Of a stretch of DNA of 64,000 nucleotides, positions 1-8,701 are shown in pieces (position 1 is the stretch's first letter; each line of letters starts with the position of its first letter). The notes beneath the pieces are model-generated. The model ran no database searches, was not told where the DNA came from, and saw only the letters and a list, made by a program, of their open reading frames with translations. The stretch is from Streptoverticillium olivoreticuli subsp. olivoreticuli (lineage in GTDB: Bacteria > Actinomycetota > Actinomycetes > Streptomycetales > Streptomycetaceae), in contig NZ_CP031455.1 in assembly GCF_003391135.1 (NCBI RefSeq), positions 1,426,001 to 1,490,000 on the forward strand, written 5' to 3'. Both the position numbers and the translations under genes were made by a program.

Positions 1-1301
1 GCCACCACGTCAGCAAAGCCGCGATCAGGTCGGCCGTCGGGGAGCGGGGCTGCGGCTCCGTGGCCGCGGTCAAGAAGTGCACCAAGGCAGGTACGGGCTG
101 CGGGAGTTGCGAGAAGCTCCTCGGCGAGATCGTCGCCGAGGAGCTCGGCGCGGCGGGCGGCGCTCCCGCGCGCGGCCTGTGCGAGCACTTCGCCCACTCG
201 CGCGCCGAGCTGTACGAGATCGTCCGTGTCAAGGGCATCACCACCTTCGCCCGGCTCGTCGCCGAGCACGGCAGCGGCCGGGGGTGCGCGGTCTGCAAGC
301 CGGTCGTGGCCTCCGTCCTGGCGGGGCTGGGCGACACGCCGTACATCCTGGACGGCGAACAGGCCGCCCTCCAGGACACCAACGACCACTTCCTCGCCAA
401 CATCCAGCGCAACGGCTCCTACTCCGTGGTGCCGCGCATCCCCGGCGGGGAGATCACCCCCGACGGCCTGATCACCATCGGCGCCATCGCCCGCGACTTC
501 GGCCTCTACACGAAGATCACCGGAGGACAGCGGATCGACATGCTCGGCGCCACGGTCGACCAGCTGCCCGCCATCTGGCGGCGCCTGGTCGACGCCGGGT
601 TCGAGTCCGGGCACGCCTACGGCAAGGCCCTGCGCACCGTGAAGTCCTGTGTGGGGCGGACCTGGTGCCGGTACGGCGTGCAGGACTCCGTCGCGCTCGC
701 CATCGAGCTGGAGCTGCGCTACCGCGGGCTGCGCGCGCCGCACAAGCTCAAGTCGGCCGTGTCCGGGTGCGCCCGCGAGTGCGCCGAGGCCCGCGGCAAG
801 GACTTCGGGGTGATCGCGACCGCCGCGGGCTGGAACCTCTACGTGGGAGGCAACGGCGGCACCTCGCCCCGCCACGCCGACCTGCTGATCGAGGACGTCG
901 ACCGCGCCACCCTCGTCCGGACGATCGACCGCTTCCTGATGTTCTACATCCGCACCGCCGACCGCCTCGAACGCACCGCCCCCTGGATCGAGCGGCTGGA
1001 GGGCGGTCTCGACCACCTGCGCGCCGTGATCGTCGACGACACCCTGGGCATCTGCGCCGAACTCGACTCCCTGATGGCCCGTCACATCCGGTGCTACGAG
1101 GACGAGTGGGCCGCGACCCTCGCCGACCCCGAACGCCTGCGCCGCTTCTCCTCCTTCGTCAACGCCCCCGGCACCCCCGACCCCGCCGTGCGCTTCGTAC
1201 CCGAACGCGCCCAGATCCGCCCCGCCCGCCCGGACGAGGACGGCCACGTCCTCCCCTCCCCCACGGACATCGCACTCGCAGGGAAGGCATCCGCACGATG
1301 A
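1..1301 (+). CDS. nirB: Nitrite reductase [NAD(P)H] large subunit, C-terminal part (5' end outside window)
   Basis: Assimilatory nitrite reductase catalytic subunit, reducing nitrite to ammonium in the cytoplasm. The frame is open from the first bases (codons from position 3), so the FAD/NADH domains lie upstream of the window and the ATG near 60 is internal. Seen first is a BFD-like iron-sulphur segment (KAGTGCGSC, then GCAVC). Next comes the sulphite/nitrite reductase ferredoxin-like half and the sirohaem/4Fe-4S motif, visible as SCVGRTWC followed by GCARECAEA; its four cysteines are the expected cluster ligands. The stop overlaps the ATG of the following gene by 4 nt (ATGA), which implies translational coupling to the small subunit/transporter fusion. 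Family assignment is secure; only the truncation by the window edge limits it. Confidence 0.95.
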   Translation, partial: HHVSKAAIRSAVGERGCGSVAAVKKCTKAGTGCGSCEKLLGEIVAEELGAAGGAPARGLCEHFAHSRAELYEIVRVKGITTFARLVAEHGSGRGCAVCKPVVASVLAGLGDTPYILDGEQAALQDTNDHFLANIQRNGSYSVVPRIPGGEITPDGLITIGAIARDFGLYTKITGGQRIDMLGATVDQLPAIWRRLVDAGFESGHAYGKALRTVKSCVGRTWCRYGVQDSVALAIELELRYRGLRAPHKLKSAVSGCARECAEARGKDFGVIATAAGWNLYVGGNGGTSPRHADLLIEDVDRATLVRTIDRFLMFYIRTADRLERTAPWIERLEGGLDHLRAVIVDDTLGICAELDSLMARHIRCYEDEWAATLADPERLRRFSSFVNAPGTPDPAVRFVPERAQIRPARPDEDGHVLPSPTDIALAGKASAR

Positions 1302-3031
1302 ACGACGCCGCGCTCCCCCGCACACCGCAGCCGCCCGTCACCGCTCCGGCGCCGATCGTGGAGATCGGCGACGGCACCACCTGGACGGCCGTGTGCCGCT
1401 ACGACGAGCTCACCCCGGGCCGGGGGCGCACCGCCCTGGTCGGGGACGAGCAGGTGGCACTCTTCCGCGACGACTCCGGCGCCCTGTTCGCCCTCGCCAA
1501 CCACGACCCGTTCAGCGGCGCGTACGTCATCTCGCGCGGCATCACCGGAAGCCGGGACGGGGTGCCCGTGGTGACCTCGCCGATGTACAAGCAGACCTTC
1601 GACCTGCGCACCGGCGCCTGCCTCGACGAGGGGGACACCGTCGACGGGGCGCCGGCCGTGCTGCGCACCTGGCAGGTCCGTACGGTCGAGGAGCAGTCGG
1701 CCGGCGCGCGGCCGCGCGGCCGTACCCAAGCCGAGTGGCACCCGGAGGACCCCGGCTTCTGGGAGCGCACCGGCGCCCGTGTCGCGCGGCGGAACCTGGT
1801 GCTGTCCGTCGTCACGGAACACATCGGGTTCTCGGTGTGGAGCATGTGGTCGGTGCTCGTGCTCTTCCTCGGGCCGGAGTACGGCATCGACCCGGCCGGC
1901 AAGTTCACGCTCACCGCCCTCCCCACGGCTCTCGGGGCGCTGCTGCGCCTGCCGTACGCCTGGGCCGTCACCCGCTTCGGCGGCCGGAACTGGACGCTTG
2001 CGAGCGCCCTGCTCCTGCTGATCCCGACCCTGCTGATCATCGCCGTCCTCGAACCGGGCGTCTCCTACACCACGCTGCTGCTCACCGCCTGTGTGGCCGG
2101 GGTCGGCGGCGGCAACTTCGCCTCGTCGATGGCCAACATCAACGCCTTCTACCCGCAGCGGCTCAAGGGGCGGGTGCTGGGCATCAACGCAGGGGGCGGC
2201 AACCTCGGTGTGCCCGCGGTGCAGTTGGTCGGGCTGCTCGTGCTGGCCACGGCGGGCGAGGGCCACCCCCGGCTGCTGCCGCTGGTCTATCTGCCGCTGA
2301 TCCTGGGCACCGCCCTCCTCGCGGCGCTGCGCATGGACAACCTCCCGGCCGGGCGCGACGACCGCCCCGTCCTGCGGGAGATCGCGGGCGACGGCCACAC
2401 GTGGGCGCTGTCGTTGCTCTACATCGGCACGTTCGGATCGTTCATCGGCTTCGGCTTCGCCTTCGGGCAGGTCCTCCAGGTGCAGTTCCACGACCAGTTC
2501 GACACTCCGGTGAAGGTCGCGTACCTGACGTTCATCGGGCCGCTGCTCGGGTCGCTGTCGCGCCCGCTGGGCGGGGCCTGGGCGGACCGCTTCGGCGGTG
2601 CGCGGGTCACGCTGGTGACGTTCGTGGCCATGGGCGGGTGCGCCACGCTCATCCTGGTGGCATCGCAACGCCACTGGCTCGCCGGGTTCTTCGCCGGTTT
2701 CGTCGCGCTGTTCGTCCTCAGCGGCGTCGGCAACGGCTCCACGTACCGCATGATCCCGGCCATCCACGACGCGCGGGCGCGGGACGCGATCGAAGGCGGG
2801 GCGGCCGCGTCGGCCGCGAGGGCCGCCGCGCACCGCCGCGCCACGGCCCTGATCGGGCTCGCGGGCGCGATCGGCGCCCTCGGCGGGGTCCTGGTCAACG
2901 TCGCCTTCCGCCAGTCGTTCCTCGCGACGGGGCGGGGGGACGGCGCGTACGTCGCCTTCCTGTGCTTCTACGGGGTGTGCGCGCTCACGGTGGGGTGGGT
3001 CTACCTGCACCGGGGGCCGGGGCGTGTGTGA
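1298..3031 (+). CDS. NirD-NarK fusion: nitrite reductase small subunit joined to nitrate/nitrite MFS transporter
   Basis: A 577-residue protein starting at the ATG that overlaps the nirB stop; longer in-frame extension upstream lies inside nirB and is rejected. Residues about 25-130 are a NirD-type Rieske-like domain (TWTAVCRYDEL, VALFRD, SPMYKQTFDL) that lacks the Rieske Cys/His ligands, as NirD normally does. After a linker of about 25 residues comes a complete NarK/NNP-family permease of about 430 residues. It shows the nitrate signature (GGGNFASSMANINAFYP and GRVLGINAGGGNLGVPAVQ) and about 11-12 hydrophobic segments. The fusion would tether the reductase to the import channel at the membrane. 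The two halves are normally separate genes. No frameshift or internal stop is visible; an internal start for the transporter alone cannot be excluded. Confidence 0.9.
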   Translation: MNDAALPRTPQPPVTAPAPIVEIGDGTTWTAVCRYDELTPGRGRTALVGDEQVALFRDDSGALFALANHDPFSGAYVISRGITGSRDGVPVVTSPMYKQTFDLRTGACLDEGDTVDGAPAVLRTWQVRTVEEQSAGARPRGRTQAEWHPEDPGFWERTGARVARRNLVLSVVTEHIGFSVWSMWSVLVLFLGPEYGIDPAGKFTLTALPTALGALLRLPYAWAVTRFGGRNWTLASALLLLIPTLLIIAVLEPGVSYTTLLLTACVAGVGGGNFASSMANINAFYPQRLKGRVLGINAGGGNLGVPAVQLVGLLVLATAGEGHPRLLPLVYLPLILGTALLAALRMDNLPAGRDDRPVLREIAGDGHTWALSLLYIGTFGSFIGFGFAFGQVLQVQFHDQFDTPVKVAYLTFIGPLLGSLSRPLGGAWADRFGGARVTLVTFVAMGGCATLILVASQRHWLAGFFAGFVALFVLSGVGNGSTYRMIPAIHDARARDAIEGGAAASAARAAAHRRATALIGLAGAIGALGGVLVNVAFRQSFLATGRGDGAYVAFLCFYGVCALTVGWVYLHRGPGRV

Positions 3032-3456
3032 GTGAGCGGTCGGCCCGGACGTGCGCCGGGAATCGAGTGGGTGACCCCGGGCCCGGCCAATGTGAGCCCC
3101 CCATGAAGAGCGGAGCACTCTGGCGGGAGAGCCTGATGTGAACGGCCGGACGCGAGAAGAGGGAGTGCCGGACGGCCTGGTATCCGTGGGGCGAATGCGT
3201 TGACCGGGTCCGGGGACGACAGCTGAACAGGCGGCGGAGAACAGCCCTTTCCCCACCTCGGGCGCGATGCCGTCCTTCTGGAGAAACGATGCCGCGCAGC
3301 ATGCTGGTGGCCGCCGAATGGCACGGCGTGCGGCCATTCCGGCGGAGCGTGGGATATGGCCGTGCCCGGGTCCGGGGCGGCATTTCCACCGCAGGCTCGG
3401 TCGGCACACCCACCATCAGGAGAGCGCTCCGCGCGTGCGCGCTCAAGGAGGTCCAC
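3032..3456. other. Intergenic stretch before the chitinase gene
   Basis: About 425 bases without a supported gene. An ORF in the chitinase frame runs upstream to about 3289, but its translation is Arg/Gly-rich without a signal peptide or family match, and the better start is at 3457. The chitinase promoter must lie here; I see no clear -35/-10 pair. Confidence 0.5.
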
Positions 3457-4878
3457 ATGGAGTTCATCGGCTATTTCCCGCAGTGGGCGATCTACGACCG
3501 GAAGCAGTTCCTCAAGACCATCCACGACAACGGCACGGCGGAGCGGCTGACGATCCTCAACTACGCGTTCGAGAACATCACGTCGGGCGACGTGAAGAAA
3601 TCCGAGGCGTATCCCGAGGGATACACCGGATATCGCTGTTTCGAGGAGGTCAGGCCCCTCGACAACACGAAGCAGGGTGCCGACGCGGGGATCAACTCCG
3701 GGGACGCCGGAGCGGACTACCTCACCCCGTTCGTCAAGGGTTCGGGCAAGGAACCCATCGGGGCGAACGACCCGGGCTGGGGCGCGCAGGCCCTCATGGG
3801 GAACTTCAACCAGCTCAGGCAGCTCAAGGAGAAGCACAAGAAGCTCAAGGTCCTGGTCTCGCTGGGCGGTTGGACGTACAGCCGCAACTGGTCGCTCGCC
3901 GTGGCGACCAAGAAGGGGCGGGAGGACCTGGTCTCCTCGTGCGTCGACCTCTTCATCAAGGGGAATCTGCCCAAGAGGATCTGGGTGAGCGACTGGCAGA
4001 CGCACAAGCTCGCCGAGCAGAACGTGTTCGGCGGCGCCAAGGCGGCGGCCGGTATCTTCGACGGGGTCGACATCGACTGGGAATGGCCCGGATGCGACAA
4101 GGGGCTTTCCGGGAACAAGTACGACCCGCAGCACGACAAGGCGAACTTCGTGGAGCTGCTCAAGGAGTTCCGCAAGCAGCTGGACGATCCGGAGCTGGTG
4201 AAGAACTACCCGCCGCGAGGCGGGAAGTATCTGCTGACCGCCTTCCTCCCCGCAGATCCGGAGATCATGAAGGCCGGCTGGGACGCGCCGGAAGTGATGA
4301 AGTGTCTCGACTTCGGCAACATCCAGGGGTACGACTTCCACGGGTCGTGGGACAGGACCACCGACCAGCAGTCCGCGCTGTACCCCCCGGCGCAGGGACT
4401 CTCCGTGGAGAGCGCGGTCAACGCCTGGATCAAGGCGGCGGGAGAGAGCGTCCGGTCGAAGCTGACCTTCGGCATCCCGTACTACAGCCGCGGCTGGAAG
4501 GGAGTGGGAACGGAACACGACAACGGTCTGCGCAACTCGGCGACCGGTCCGGCGGACGGCAAGTACGAACCCGGGGTCAACGACTACCGCGAGATCGCCA
4601 AGCTCGACGCCACGAGCTATCCCGTGTTCCGCGAGAAGAGCAGCACGGGCGAGGAGAGCTCCGCCTGGCGGTACAGCAAGGCGGACCGCGTCTTCTGGAC
4701 CTACGACGACCCGGCTCTCGCCTACCACAAGGCCGCCTATGCGAAGAAGATCAAGCTGGGCGGCGTCATGGCCTACTCCCTCGACGGTGACGACCCGGCG
4801 ACCGGTGCGCTCTCCCAGCAGATCCGCGCCGGACTCGACGGTGTGAAGCCCCCGATCAACGGCACGAACGGGTCCTGA
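3457..4878 (+). CDS. Glycoside hydrolase family 18 chitinase-like protein without signal peptide
   Basis: A 473-residue GH18 protein, predicted to hydrolyse beta-1,4-GlcNAc polymers. The protein begins directly with the barrel strand MEFIGYFPQW. The catalytic DGVDIDWEW motif lies at residues 202-210, with Glu209 the expected acid. The SLGGW substrate motif and the C-terminal GGVMAYSLDGDD strand are also present. The start at 3457 is chosen because AAGGAG sits 6-7 nt upstream; ORF sequence further upstream carries no signal peptide either. No carbohydrate-binding module is seen. Bacterial GH18 chitinases are usually secreted, so absence of a signal is odd and suggests an intracellular role or non-Sec release. 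The gene is monocistronic and followed by a strong hairpin. Confidence 0.88.
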   Translation: MEFIGYFPQWAIYDRKQFLKTIHDNGTAERLTILNYAFENITSGDVKKSEAYPEGYTGYRCFEEVRPLDNTKQGADAGINSGDAGADYLTPFVKGSGKEPIGANDPGWGAQALMGNFNQLRQLKEKHKKLKVLVSLGGWTYSRNWSLAVATKKGREDLVSSCVDLFIKGNLPKRIWVSDWQTHKLAEQNVFGGAKAAAGIFDGVDIDWEWPGCDKGLSGNKYDPQHDKANFVELLKEFRKQLDDPELVKNYPPRGGKYLLTAFLPADPEIMKAGWDAPEVMKCLDFGNIQGYDFHGSWDRTTDQQSALYPPAQGLSVESAVNAWIKAAGESVRSKLTFGIPYYSRGWKGVGTEHDNGLRNSATGPADGKYEPGVNDYREIAKLDATSYPVFREKSSTGEESSAWRYSKADRVFWTYDDPALAYHKAAYAKKIKLGGVMAYSLDGDDPATGALSQQIRAGLDGVKPPINGTNGS

Positions 4879-4899
4879 CCGACGGGACCCCTGACGCAA

Positions 4900-4937
4900 G
4901 GGCGGCCCCTGTCGTGTGCACACGACAGGGGCCGCCC
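4900..4937. terminator. Perfect 38-nt palindrome, terminator of the chitinase gene
   Basis: A 19-nt arm (4900-4918) is followed immediately by its exact reverse complement (4919-4937), 21 nt after the chitinase stop. It folds into a very stable G+C-rich stem with no spacer, so only the central bases can form the loop. No U tract follows, which is usual for Streptomyces terminators. Confidence 0.85.
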
Positions 4938-5091
4938 GCTTCTCCGGCCCATATGAACGCGGACACCCCGGCCGGGCTCGACACCGCCGCGCAGCGCGCC
5001 GGTTTCGCACCCCCTTGCCCCGGTCCGGTCCTCGTTCAACTCATCCTCCACATGGCCGTTTTGGGCCGATGAGCGAGGGCCGGGAGGCGCG

Positions 5092-6951
5092 GTGATCTTG
5101 GTTCCTGATAGTGGTGACCATGTGATCACTACCGACTTATGCCCGACCGGCCCGCTCAGCATGGTGGGCGCCCTTTCCCAGGCTCTCTTCGAGGGCGATG
5201 CCGCACGGGTGCACGAGCCCTGGCGGCGTCTCGTCGCGGACGACGCCTTCCGATACCGTCCGGGTCTGTCGCCCGCGCAGCGCGTGGGCCTGGCGTACGA
5301 GCGGCTGACCCTGCTCGACGCGACGGTGGACGACCCCTTCGCCCTGGCCGCCGATCCGTACCGGCTGGCCGGCCTGCACGAGTGGACGGCGATCGCCGAC
5401 GGCTCCCTTTTCACCGTGGCGGGCATTCATTACAACCTCTTCCTGGGCAGCCTCCTGGACCACGGGGCCGTGGGGCGGTGCGACACAGGTGACTTCACGG
5501 CGCTGCGGCGCATCGGCACGTTCCTGTGCACGGAGTTGGGGCACGGCAACGACGCGGCCGCGTTGCGGACGACGGCCACGTTCGACCGGGCCGGGGGCGG
5601 GTTCGTGCTGCACACGCCTGCCGTCGGCGCGCAGAAGTTCATGCCGAACACCAGCGTCGCCGGCGGTCCGAAGAGCGCGGTCGTCGCGGCCCGGCTCGTG
5701 GTCGACGGCCACGACCACGGGGTGTTCCTCTTCCTCACACCGCTGACCGATGGGAACGGGGCCCTGCCGGGTGTCCGCATCCGCGCGCTGCCGGAGCGCA
5801 CGGGCAGCCCGGTCGACCACTGCCTGACCTCCTTCGACCGGGTGCGGCTGCCGTGGGAGGCGCTCCTCGCCGGTGAGCACGAGGGCCTGACGCCCGAGGG
5901 CCTGCTCACCGGCAGGCCGGGGAGCAGGCGCAAGCGCTTCCTGCACGCGATCGGGCGGGTGACGCAGGGCAAGCTATGCATGTCGGCGGGCGCCGTGGGC
6001 GTCACCCGGGCGGCGCTGGCGGTGGCCGTGCGCTATGCCCACCACCGGTACATATCCGGCCCCCGCGGCGGCGAGCGGGTGCCCCTGGCCGCCCACCGCA
6101 GCCACCACGCACCGCTGTTGAAGGCGCTCGCCACGGCTTATGCGATGACCTTCCTGCACCGCGAGACCTTACACGGGTGGGCGACGCACGAGGAGTCCGA
6201 GCGGGAGCGGGCCGAGCGGCTCGTCGCGATCACGAAGGCGTGGGTCACCTGGCAGGCCCGGGCGATCACCGTCGAGTGCCGTGAACGCTGCGGCGCCCAG
6301 GGGCTGTTCCCCGTGAACGGCATCGCGGACTTCCCGCTGAACATCGAGGAGGCGATCACGGCCGAGGGGGACAACCTCGCCGTCTGGGTCAAGGCCGCCG
6401 CCGAAATGATCTTCGACCATCAGGCGGCCGCGCCCCGGGCGACCGGGGCGCCCTCGCTGGAGAACCCGGCCCATCTGCGGGACCTGCTGGCGGCGGTGGA
6501 GACCGCCTGGCGCCGACGGGCCCGTACGCGGCTGCGCCGTGGCCCCCACCCGGACTCGCTCAGCCGCTGGAACGCCGCGGTCAACCCGGCCCTGGAGGCC
6601 GTCGGCGTCCACGCGGCGCTCCGGGCGGCCGACGCGTTCCTCGCGGCCGTCGGGCGCGTGGCGAACCCCACGGCCCGCGCCCTGCTGTCCGACCTGTGCC
6701 GGCTCTTCCTGCTCGGCCAGGTCGGACAGCACACGGGCGCGCTTCTGGTGGAGGGTCATCTGACCACGGATCAGGTGTGGGAACTGCCGGACGCCGTGGA
6801 CAACCTCACCGCTTCCCTGGCGCCGCACATGGCGACGCTGGTGGAGGCGTTCGACCTGCCCGAGGCGTTCCTGGCGGCCCTTCCGCTGGCCAACTCCTCG
6901 TACGCCGACGCCTACGACGACCCGGACGGCCCCTGGTACCGCACGCCCTGA
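5092..6951 (+). CDS. Acyl-CoA oxidase / acyl-CoA dehydrogenase family flavoprotein
   Basis: A 619-residue protein of the acyl-CoA oxidase type: an N-terminal helical region, then the flavin-binding middle domain (GHGNDAAALRTTATFD... AQKFMPNTS). C-terminal helices follow, with ARYAHHR-like substrate/flavin contacts (VRYAHHRYISG) and the ITVECRERCGAQG segment. It would catalyse alpha,beta-desaturation of an acyl-CoA with FAD; the length matches oxidases (600-700 aa) rather than the 380-aa dehydrogenases. The GTG at 5092 is preceded by GGGAGG at suitable spacing; an alternative GTG at 5122 has a poorer ribosome site. The substrate cannot be told from sequence. It is flanked by a convergent esterase gene and is not in an operon. 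Confidence 0.85.
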   Translation: MILVPDSGDHVITTDLCPTGPLSMVGALSQALFEGDAARVHEPWRRLVADDAFRYRPGLSPAQRVGLAYERLTLLDATVDDPFALAADPYRLAGLHEWTAIADGSLFTVAGIHYNLFLGSLLDHGAVGRCDTGDFTALRRIGTFLCTELGHGNDAAALRTTATFDRAGGGFVLHTPAVGAQKFMPNTSVAGGPKSAVVAARLVVDGHDHGVFLFLTPLTDGNGALPGVRIRALPERTGSPVDHCLTSFDRVRLPWEALLAGEHEGLTPEGLLTGRPGSRRKRFLHAIGRVTQGKLCMSAGAVGVTRAALAVAVRYAHHRYISGPRGGERVPLAAHRSHHAPLLKALATAYAMTFLHRETLHGWATHEESERERAERLVAITKAWVTWQARAITVECRERCGAQGLFPVNGIADFPLNIEEAITAEGDNLAVWVKAAAEMIFDHQAAAPRATGAPSLENPAHLRDLLAAVETAWRRRARTRLRRGPHPDSLSRWNAAVNPALEAVGVHAALRAADAFLAAVGRVANPTARALLSDLCRLFLLGQVGQHTGALLVEGHLTTDQVWELPDAVDNLTASLAPHMATLVEAFDLPEAFLAALPLANSSYADAYDDPDGPWYRTP

Positions 6952-6964
6952 CCCGGGGTCCGCG

Positions 6965-8254
6965 TCAGAGGTCCGCGTCCTCGGCCACCGTGGACGACGG
7001 GACGTGGAGCATCCCGTCGAAGGCGTCGAGCACGGGGGTGTGGAGGTAGGCCCCCTGCAGGCGGGTCCGGTCGGGGCCGCCGGACGGGGGCCTGGGCGCC
7101 GTGCGGAGACCGACGACGCCCAGCCCCGTCCCGGCGGCGTCGAAGGCGGCCTCGACGCTGCCCGGCTCCGGGGTGTCCAGGGGCCGGTTCTCGACGGTGA
7201 AGCCGAACCGGGCGGCCTCGTCGAGGTGCATCTCCGCGGTGTGGCCCGCGGTGCTGGTCACACCGAGGGCGAAGTAGTCCTCGCCGAGCGCGCGTTGCAG
7301 GTGGTGGCCCATGGGCAGGCCGGTGAGGTGGCCGTCGAAGGAGACCGGCGTCTTCTGGATGTGGGCGTTGTGGGCGGCGAGGACCATGCGGGTGCCGGGT
7401 TCGGAGTGCTCCAGGTGCCAGAGGACGGACTGGGCCATGTACACATCGCGGGCCGAGGTGTCGCCGGGCAGGCCGCGTCCGGCGAAGAGGTCGGACATGG
7501 CGCGGAAGGTGTAGTCCGCGTGGCAGGCCGCTTCCACCCGCCACAGGGCGACGTCGTAGGCGTACTGCCCGCTCCGGTCGATGTAGAGCGGCCGGAGCGA
7601 GCGGAAGCGGGTGAGCAGGCGCATCAGGGCCGCGGTCAGGGCGTCCTGCTCGGTGGTGTCCAGCCGGGCCCAGGCGGGCGCGGCCAGCGCGCCGGAGGTG
7701 GCGGCGAACCGCCCGGCGATCCCGGTCGCGGCCTCGACGAGCGGCAGGAGGTCGGGGTCGGTGTCCCGGAGATAGCCGGTGAGCGGCTCCAGCGCGGGCA
7801 GCAGCGAGCCGCCCGCCGCGGGGATGTCGACCCCCGCGAACCGTACGGGCCGGGGTGCGGTGCGGTTGTGGCGGCGCAGTTGGCGCAGCGGCCCGGCGAT
7901 CCCCATGGGTATCGCCGCGTCGAGGTGCCGCGCGAGGTCGTCGTCCGTGCCGGCGCCCTGGGCCCAGGCGTCGAGCGCGAAGCCCTCGCTGAATCCGTAC
8001 TCGAAGGCGAGGACGGTGAATCCGCAGCGCTCGGCGAGGAAGCGCAGGAGGCGTCGGCGGGCGAGCTCGAACTCCTCGATGAAGTGGGAGTTCTCACCGA
8101 TGGCGACGACCCGGGCGGTGCCGAGCAGCTCGCGCAGCGGCTCGAGGTCGTCCAGCGGCGCGTCGGGGTCGAGGCCGGTGAGGGGGATGGCGTGCTCACG
8201 GAGCCAATCGGCGAAAGGGTCATGGGCGGCGGGGTGGGAAGGCAGGGCAGTCAT
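6965..8254 (-). CDS. Erythromycin esterase family protein
   Basis: A 429-residue member of the erythromycin-esterase/succinoglycan-biosynthesis fold. It shows the family landmarks VVAIGENSHFIEEFE near residue 50, FEYGF, the AAHNAHIQ motif in the middle, and MGHHL. The invariant Glu and His residues used for metal-free hydrolysis in EreA/EreB appear to be present (GENSH, NAHIQ). Members hydrolyse macrolide lactones, but many Streptomyces homologues have no proven substrate, so macrolide inactivation is only a possibility. The start is placed at MTALPSHPAAHD (8254); the frame stays open to 8365, but the extra residues look non-coding. It is convergent with the acyl-CoA oxidase, 13 nt apart. Confidence 0.82.
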   Translation of the reverse strand: MTALPSHPAAHDPFADWLREHAIPLTGLDPDAPLDDLEPLRELLGTARVVAIGENSHFIEEFELARRRLLRFLAERCGFTVLAFEYGFSEGFALDAWAQGAGTDDDLARHLDAAIPMGIAGPLRQLRRHNRTAPRPVRFAGVDIPAAGGSLLPALEPLTGYLRDTDPDLLPLVEAATGIAGRFAATSGALAAPAWARLDTTEQDALTAALMRLLTRFRSLRPLYIDRSGQYAYDVALWRVEAACHADYTFRAMSDLFAGRGLPGDTSARDVYMAQSVLWHLEHSEPGTRMVLAAHNAHIQKTPVSFDGHLTGLPMGHHLQRALGEDYFALGVTSTAGHTAEMHLDEAARFGFTVENRPLDTPEPGSVEAAFDAAGTGLGVVGLRTAPRPPSGGPDRTRLQGAYLHTPVLDAFDGMLHVPSSTVAEDADL

Positions 8255-8701
8255 GCTGACGGCTCGATTCTCGGTGTGGGTGCGAACGAGGTGACCGATA
8301 CGGGAGCGTGGGCCCGGGCCGCGCGAAGGCATCGCGGACGGCAGGGCGGCGCGGCGGTGGAACATCGAAGGTTCTCACCGCGGGCGAACGGCTCCCGAGG
8401 AGCGCGTCAGAGGTACAGGATTCCCATGGGCATGCGATCACCGTACGCCAGTCGGCACCCGGCGCTCGAATGTTTTTCCGGGTGGCATCCGCCCCGGCGA
8501 GCCGTCGTCCGGGTGACATCCCGGACGCGCCTCGGGCGCGGCGGGACGCGTACGCATCAAACTCTCATCCTGCCGTCCCCATCCGCCTCGACAGGCCCAG
8601 CCGCCACACGGCTTCGTCCCCGCTCCGGCCCGTCGCCAGCCCGCTCCCGGGCCGCACGCCTCGAATTTCGGCCCGACGCGAGATCTGCCCGGAGGTCGCC
8701 C
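8255..8701. other. Divergent intergenic region between the esterase and hoxX-like genes
   Basis: About 450 bases containing the promoters of two diverging genes. The translations across it are low-complexity Arg/Pro-rich shadows. I could not assign promoter hexamers with confidence. Confidence 0.5.

Noticed and set aside
1094..3409. Long antisense ORF (771 codons) opposite nirD-narK
   Set aside because: Arg/Gly/Ala-rich shadow of a conserved fusion gene; no ribosome site or family motif.
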